Shown: positions 60,031-64,000 of the stretch, in pieces
Layout of the letters: each line of letters begins with the position of its first letter
How positions within the stretch are numbered: the first letter of the stretch is position 1
Assembly (NCBI GenBank): GCA_022786605.1
Contig: JALFWW010000021.1
Span: 1 to 64,000, forward strand
Source of the DNA: Clostridia bacterium
GTDB lineage: Bacteria > Bacillota > Clostridia > Lachnospirales > Anaerotignaceae
Reading direction: 5' to 3'
Length of the DNA: 64,000 nt
Notes under the pieces: model-generated
The model's input: the letters and a program-made list of their open reading frames with translations, nothing else
Databases searched by the model: none
Told to the model about the DNA's origin: nothing
Position numbers and translations under genes: made by a program

Positions 60031-60633
60031 ATGAAAAGTATCGCTGGCGTTCTCGCCGTCACTTTGAACCTGTTGATACTGACACTCATTTGGGGCTTTT
60101 CCTATCTGCACGCTTATACAGACGCTCTTGTGGGCTCCTTCATGTCAGAGGAATATCGGTACCTGCCTGTTCCGCTGATGGTTGTAGTCATTGGGTCTAT
60201 GATCGTAGAGCTTGCGCTCATTTACCGGAAAGAATTAGAAGCTTATTTCCATCCCGATGGCAAAGAAAAGAAAAGAAAGGACAGTGAGATTATGCTGACA
60301 AAAGAAACCTTAGAAAAAACATCTGATTTTCAAAAAAACATACTGCGCCGCGGATTTATCAAAGCTGGGCTGTTTCTCATCAGTATCTATATTCTTGCTC
60401 CTGACGGCACATTGAAAATGGTCGCTTTTTCCATTGCCCTGATTTGTATGCTCATACAGCTTTTTCTGGATATTTTCCTACTCCGCCATGGGATCGACAT
60501 TCGGGCGGATGATGACGAAAGTTTGGAGAAATACCAAAAACAGCTGAAAAACGACAGCATCCTCTGCGGCATATCTTTTGTGATATTCCTTGCCATTGAG
60601 CTGCTTTTCCGCTTTTTGATGTATTCCAGATAA
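60031..60633 (+). CDS. Membrane protein, function unknown
   Basis: About 200 residues from the second of two adjacent ATGs, chosen for spacing from AAGGGGG. Four to five helices in two pairs, separated by a charged cytoplasmic segment (HPDGKEKKRKDSEIMLTKET). The C-terminal half (LRRGFIKAGLFLISIYILAP and later ISFVIFLAIELLFRF) is hydrophobic. No family recognised. Single gene, divergent from the alaS leader. Confidence 0.65.
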   Translation: MKSIAGVLAVTLNLLILTLIWGFSYLHAYTDALVGSFMSEEYRYLPVPLMVVVIGSMIVELALIYRKELEAYFHPDGKEKKRKDSEIMLTKETLEKTSDFQKNILRRGFIKAGLFLISIYILAPDGTLKMVAFSIALICMLIQLFLDIFLLRHGIDIRADDDESLEKYQKQLKNDSILCGISFVIFLAIELLFRFLMYSR

Positions 60634-60637
60634 AAAT

Positions 60638-60677
60638 AGGCTGGTACACCTTATGTGTACCAGCCTTTCTTTTTTCT
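60638..60677. terminator. Terminator shared with the convergent MocR gene
   Basis: AGGCTGGTACAC (60638-60649) pairs with GTGTACCAGCCT (60655-60666) and is followed by TTCTTTTTT. Confidence 0.85.
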
Positions 60678-60685
60678 TTCTGTTT

Positions 60686-62104
60686 TTACATTTCTCCCAG
60701 CACTTCTCCCATGCGCTTCATGCCCACTTCGATTTTATCGTCGGTGAGTCCCGCGAAGCTCAGCCGCACATGACTGCCTGTTCCCCCTTCGATGAAGAAC
60801 TGACTGCCCGGAGAAATCAGCACATTTTTCTCCAGCGCTCGATTGCAGAACACTTCCGCGTCTACGCCGTCAGGCAGGCGCACCCACAGACTCACGCCTC
60901 CATCTGGCAGAGCGAAAGACGCGCCTTTTGGCAAAAGATACTTCTTCGCCATGGAAACGGCTTTCCGGTATTTGCCGCTGCCGTACTGGCGCACCTGTTT
61001 CCCGTGGGCTTCCCAGCCATTGACCCGAAGGTATTCCTCCAAAGATTTCTGGATGAAGCCAGAAGTGGAAATATCTGTGGTATACTTTGCCTCCATGACC
61101 CTCTGGCGCACCTTTTTCGGCAGTACCATCAGCCCCATACGCAGACCAGGCATAAGAATCTTGGAAAAACTCTTGATGTAAATGACGCGATTTTTATAGT
61201 CCAAGGCTTTCAGAGGCAAAGGCATTTCCCTGCTGTAATGAAAGTCGTAGAAGTCATCTTCCTCAATGATATAAGTATCATATTTTTCCGCCAATTCCAG
61301 CAGACGGCGTTTTTTCTCCATAGAGTACGATACCCCAGTCGGTGTCTGGAAATACGCCATCATATAGATAAAACGTGGATGGTACAGTTTCAGATAATTT
61401 TCCAGAACTTCCATTTCCATGCCATCCTCTTTCATGGGAATGCCAATAAGCTTTGCCCCTCTGGACAGGAATGCGCCAGCCGCACCATAAAAGGTAGGAC
61501 TTTCCACAAAGACCACATCCCCATACCGCAAAATGGCTTTGGACATGATGTCGATGCCCTGCTGGGCACCAGAAATGATCTGCAGATGCTCCGCCGCTGT
61601 ATGGATACCGAAAGATGCCAGATAACGGCAAAGTTCCTCTCTCAGAGGCAGATATCCCATACTGTCCGTATAACGGAAGGCGCCGCCTTTTTCCCGCTCC
61701 AACACCGTATCAAAGGCTTTTTTGAAGGCATCCACGGGAAACAGCTCATTAGGCAGGGATGATAATGTAAAGTTGATGGCATGTTCCAGCGCCGGTGTTT
61801 TTTCAAATAATTGCAGATTCCGTCTTGCCACCGGCTCCGGCACCTTTTCCACAGGCAACGGGGAAATATAAGTGCCGCTGCCCACTCTGGAATAGACCAT
61901 CTGCTTCTGTTCCAGATACTTATAAGCCGTTACCACCGTCACCGTATTGACACCAAAATGGGACGCCATTTTCCGAATGGGCGGCAGTTTGCTGTCCGCA
62001 GGCAAAAGCCCGTCTGATGCCAAAGCCCCTATGGCGTCGGCAAGCTGACGGTACATGGGCACTTCCGATGTTTTATCCAGTTGTATCTGAAAAATCTCAT
62101 CCAT
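60686..62104 (-). CDS. MocR-type regulator: GntR HTH fused to aminotransferase domain
   Basis: 472 residues from the ATG at 62104 with GAAGGTGG upstream. N-terminal GntR winged HTH (about 8-75): PMYRQLADAIGALASDGLLP and ASHFGVNTVTVVTAYKYLEQ. The fold-type I PLP aminotransferase-like domain follows, with the PLP lysine in IKSFSKILMPGLRMG. MocR proteins sense PLP or amino compounds and control vitamin B6, GABA or related genes. The target is unknown; the gene lies downstream of rpoN, separated by a terminator. Confidence 0.9.
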   Translation of the reverse strand: MDEIFQIQLDKTSEVPMYRQLADAIGALASDGLLPADSKLPPIRKMASHFGVNTVTVVTAYKYLEQKQMVYSRVGSGTYISPLPVEKVPEPVARRNLQLFEKTPALEHAINFTLSSLPNELFPVDAFKKAFDTVLEREKGGAFRYTDSMGYLPLREELCRYLASFGIHTAAEHLQIISGAQQGIDIMSKAILRYGDVVFVESPTFYGAAGAFLSRGAKLIGIPMKEDGMEMEVLENYLKLYHPRFIYMMAYFQTPTGVSYSMEKKRRLLELAEKYDTYIIEEDDFYDFHYSREMPLPLKALDYKNRVIYIKSFSKILMPGLRMGLMVLPKKVRQRVMEAKYTTDISTSGFIQKSLEEYLRVNGWEAHGKQVRQYGSGKYRKAVSMAKKYLLPKGASFALPDGGVSLWVRLPDGVDAEVFCNRALEKNVLISPGSQFFIEGGTGSHVRLSFAGLTDDKIEVGMKRMGEVLGEM

Positions 62105-62139
62105 GCTTTCCACCTTCTTTTCTTCTATCTCAAACCAAA

Positions 62140-62187
62140 AAGAAACCGGAAATTTCTGTTTTCTCTCAAAATTTCCGGCTATTTTTC
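62140..62187 (-). terminator. Terminator of rpoN
   Basis: CCGGAAATTT pairs with AAATTTCCGG, with T-rich flanks on both strands, located between rpoN and the MocR gene. Confidence 0.8.
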
Positions 62188-62191
62188 TATT

Positions 62192-63550
62192 TCAATACTG
62201 TTTTCTCCCTGACGCGCCGGGGATACCCATGGCTTCCCGATACTTGGCTACGGTTCTGCGGGAAATCTGCACGCCCTGTTCCACCAGTTTTTCTGTCAAT
62301 TCCCGATCGCTGAGGGGATGGGTCTTATCCTCACTGTCGATAATGGCAGCCAGCTGTTTCTGCACACTGCTGGCAGATACACTCTGGGCACCATCAATGA
62401 CAACGGCTTTGGAGAAAAAATCACTCAAGGCAAATACCCCTTTGTCACACTGGAGGTATTTGTCCTTTACGGCACGGCTGATGGTGGATTCATGGACCTG
62501 CATTTTTTCCGCCACATCCACCATACGCAAAGGCTTCAGAGCGCCATTGGGAGAAAGGAAAAAATCCCGCTGCACTGCCACGATCTGTTTTGCCGTTTCC
62601 AGCAATGTGGATTCCCGTCTGCCCACACACTGGACTGCCCACTGGGCCTGCCGCAGTTTCTGTGCCACATATTCCTTCGTGTCCTTGGAAGGGTCCTCTT
62701 TCAATATCCGCTGATAGGAAGGGCTGATAAACAGTCTAGGCACCAGAGAACTGTTGACGCTCACCAGAAGTTCTCCCCCTCTGCGTTCCACAAACACATC
62801 GGGCACCACATATTCCACAGGGCGGTCATTGGCGAAACCACTGCCGGGCTTAGGCGCGCAGCCGCGAATCTCCGCCAGAACATCTGTCATTTCTTCCATA
62901 GATATATGCAGCTTTTTAGCAATATAGGAGATGCGGTTTTTGGCAATATCCGCCAGATACTTTTCCACCGCGTCCTGTGCCGCCGGGGAAGCGCCTTTCT
63001 GTATGAGCTGTATCTTCAGACATTCCTTCAAATCTCTCGCTCCTACGCCGGGCGGGTCCAGCTTCTGCAGCTGCGCCAGAATCTCCTCTGCCCGCTGTTC
63101 CTCCAGATGGTAACGCTCCATAGCTGCTTCCAAGGCGCCTGTTTCCAGATAGCCGCTTTCTTCTGTGCTTTCCGCCAAGAATGTCAGCACCTTTTTTTCT
63201 TTTTCGCACACAGGCAGCAGATGAATCTGAAAGAGCAGATATTCCCTGAGGCTTTGGGCTTCTTTCTTGCCATAGCGCAGGTCTTCCCGCTCTTTTTCAT
63301 TATCCATCTCTGTCTGGTAAAAGCCTCTGTTCTGCTCGTCGCTTTCCTGAAGCCACTCCAGTTTTTGCAGCAATTTTTCATCCTCCGGCAAAAGCGGACG
63401 TTCCTCCGTCCAGTCCAGCAGAGGATTTTCCTCCGCCACTTCCCGGATATATTCCGATAACGCCAGGGTATTCATTTGCAGAATCTCAACGGACTGCTGC
63501 ATCCGCTGGGAAAGAATCTGCTTTTGCTGCATTTGCAACGAAAGGTCCAT
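62192..63550 (-). CDS. rpoN: RNA polymerase sigma-54 factor
   Basis: 452 residues from the ATG at 63550 with GGAGG upstream. N-terminal Gln/Leu-rich activator-binding region (MDLSLQMQQKQILSQRMQQS), the core-binding domain (LQKLDPPGVGARDLKECLKI), the HTH (MQVHESTISRAVKDKYLQ) and the C-terminal RpoN box ISRRTVAKYREAMGIP. It directs polymerase to -24/-12 promoters with enhancer-binding ATPases, none of which is in this window. Confidence 0.96.
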   Translation of the reverse strand: MDLSLQMQQKQILSQRMQQSVEILQMNTLALSEYIREVAEENPLLDWTEERPLLPEDEKLLQKLEWLQESDEQNRGFYQTEMDNEKEREDLRYGKKEAQSLREYLLFQIHLLPVCEKEKKVLTFLAESTEESGYLETGALEAAMERYHLEEQRAEEILAQLQKLDPPGVGARDLKECLKIQLIQKGASPAAQDAVEKYLADIAKNRISYIAKKLHISMEEMTDVLAEIRGCAPKPGSGFANDRPVEYVVPDVFVERRGGELLVSVNSSLVPRLFISPSYQRILKEDPSKDTKEYVAQKLRQAQWAVQCVGRRESTLLETAKQIVAVQRDFFLSPNGALKPLRMVDVAEKMQVHESTISRAVKDKYLQCDKGVFALSDFFSKAVVIDGAQSVSASSVQKQLAAIIDSEDKTHPLSDRELTEKLVEQGVQISRRTVAKYREAMGIPGASGRKQY

Positions 63551-64000
63551 ATCTGCCACCTCCCTTCCTTCTTTTTTTGTTTCTATTGTAACACAGAGGA
63601 ATTTGAGTAGCAAGTTTTATGCCATTGTTTTACATTTTTGTATGTCTTCTGGATGTTTTTTTGTGAAAGCTAACAGTTTTCCAGTTAAAATGTTGGTAAT
63701 AAATTATCATTTACATTTATAGATAATAATAGTACACTTTAGGGGAAGAAAATATTTTGGATACAAACTAACTGGGAAATGATTTTATAAAATGCAGTTC
63801 TTTCCTAATTAAATACATCTTAAAATCAGATGTGAAAGAACACACATTTTGATGAAAAAAGCATTTTTCCCGTTTTTTTGGCAAAAAAATATTGTGAATT
63901 TCTTATTTTTGTATTAAAATATTGCTGTTATATATAGCTATATTTTTATAAAGTATAACCAAACCAAGCGTTTCCAGCCAAATGCTTGTCTTTTGTGCTG
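63551..64000. other. AT-rich region upstream of rpoN, no gene seen
   Basis: 450 bp, very AT-rich, with no open frame carrying a ribosome site. It may hold the rpoN promoter and part of the control region of a gene beyond the window end. No hairpin or known RNA was recognised. Confidence 0.5.

Noticed and set aside
63614-64000. Gene at the right edge
   Set aside because: Very AT-rich, with no frame that has a ribosome site; treated as non-coding.

Overview
The window looks like chromosome of a low-to-medium GC Gram-positive anaerobe of the class Clostridia. The evidence is a class III anaerobic ribonucleotide reductase with tandem NrdR boxes, T-box leaders ahead of metNIQ and alaS, a TPP (THI-box) riboswitch ahead of thiW, a serC-serA-DUF1015 operon, a CwlD-type (spore cortex) amidase, an LCP cell-wall ligase, a clostridial CatP-like acetyltransferase and a type A RNase P RNA. 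Genus cannot be fixed from the sequence; a Lachnospirales-type spore former is my best inference. No rRNA, tRNA, CRISPR array or transposase gene was seen.

Layout. 0-9 kb: GltA/NfnB-type flavoprotein, two paralogous membrane proteins, a metallo-beta-lactamase-fold hydrolase, glpK, then nrdD-nrdG-dut-GNAT. 9-16 kb (minus strand): metNIQ methionine importer under a T-box, LCP protein, thiW-thiD under a TPP riboswitch. 16-21 kb: GDPD-like exported protein, DUF1292, DEAD-box helicase, cwlD, EamA exporter with a divergent LysR regulator. 21-31 kb: serC-serA-DUF1015, C39 peptidase, gltX, AI-2E family transporter, SnoaL-like protein, chloramphenicol acetyltransferase homologue. 31-46 kb (mostly minus): cell-wall amidase, MBL hydrolase, SRAP protein, carbonic anhydrase, rnpB, TGS-uridine kinase, Nif3, trmK, rpoD, dnaG, dgt, small membrane proteins, an XRE regulator and a PrpE-like phosphatase. 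46-53.5 kb: an intracellular (AprX-like) subtilase locus interrupted by a 5.39-kb serine-recombinase element. 53.5-64 kb: XRE regulator, brnQ, alaS with T-box, MocR regulator, rpoN.

The most striking structure is at 46972-52377. A subtilase gene is split exactly at its catalytic-histidine motif (HGTHVTG). Both halves are intact and join in frame. The inserted 5391 bp carries a serine recombinase, a complete TRAP transporter (dctP, dctQ, dctM), a 26-codon membrane peptide and a divergent FCD-type GntR regulator. The ends share ACCCATGT and, when circularised, regenerate an 11-bp perfect dyad around a CA centre that lies in the His codon. This is the layout of a skin-like gene-interrupting element whose excision would restore a protease, but here the cargo is a solute transporter.

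A second recurrent theme is a dispersed family of about 180-bp, two-hairpin, MITE-like repeats (R1 to R8). There are eight recognisable copies in 64 kb, always intergenic and usually at transcription-unit ends. Two direct copies bracket the cat gene, two inverted copies bracket an XRE regulator, and one half-copy lies between the TPP riboswitch and thiW. A further unexplained structured region, eight consecutive short hairpins, lies between a terminator and the 3' end of rnpB.
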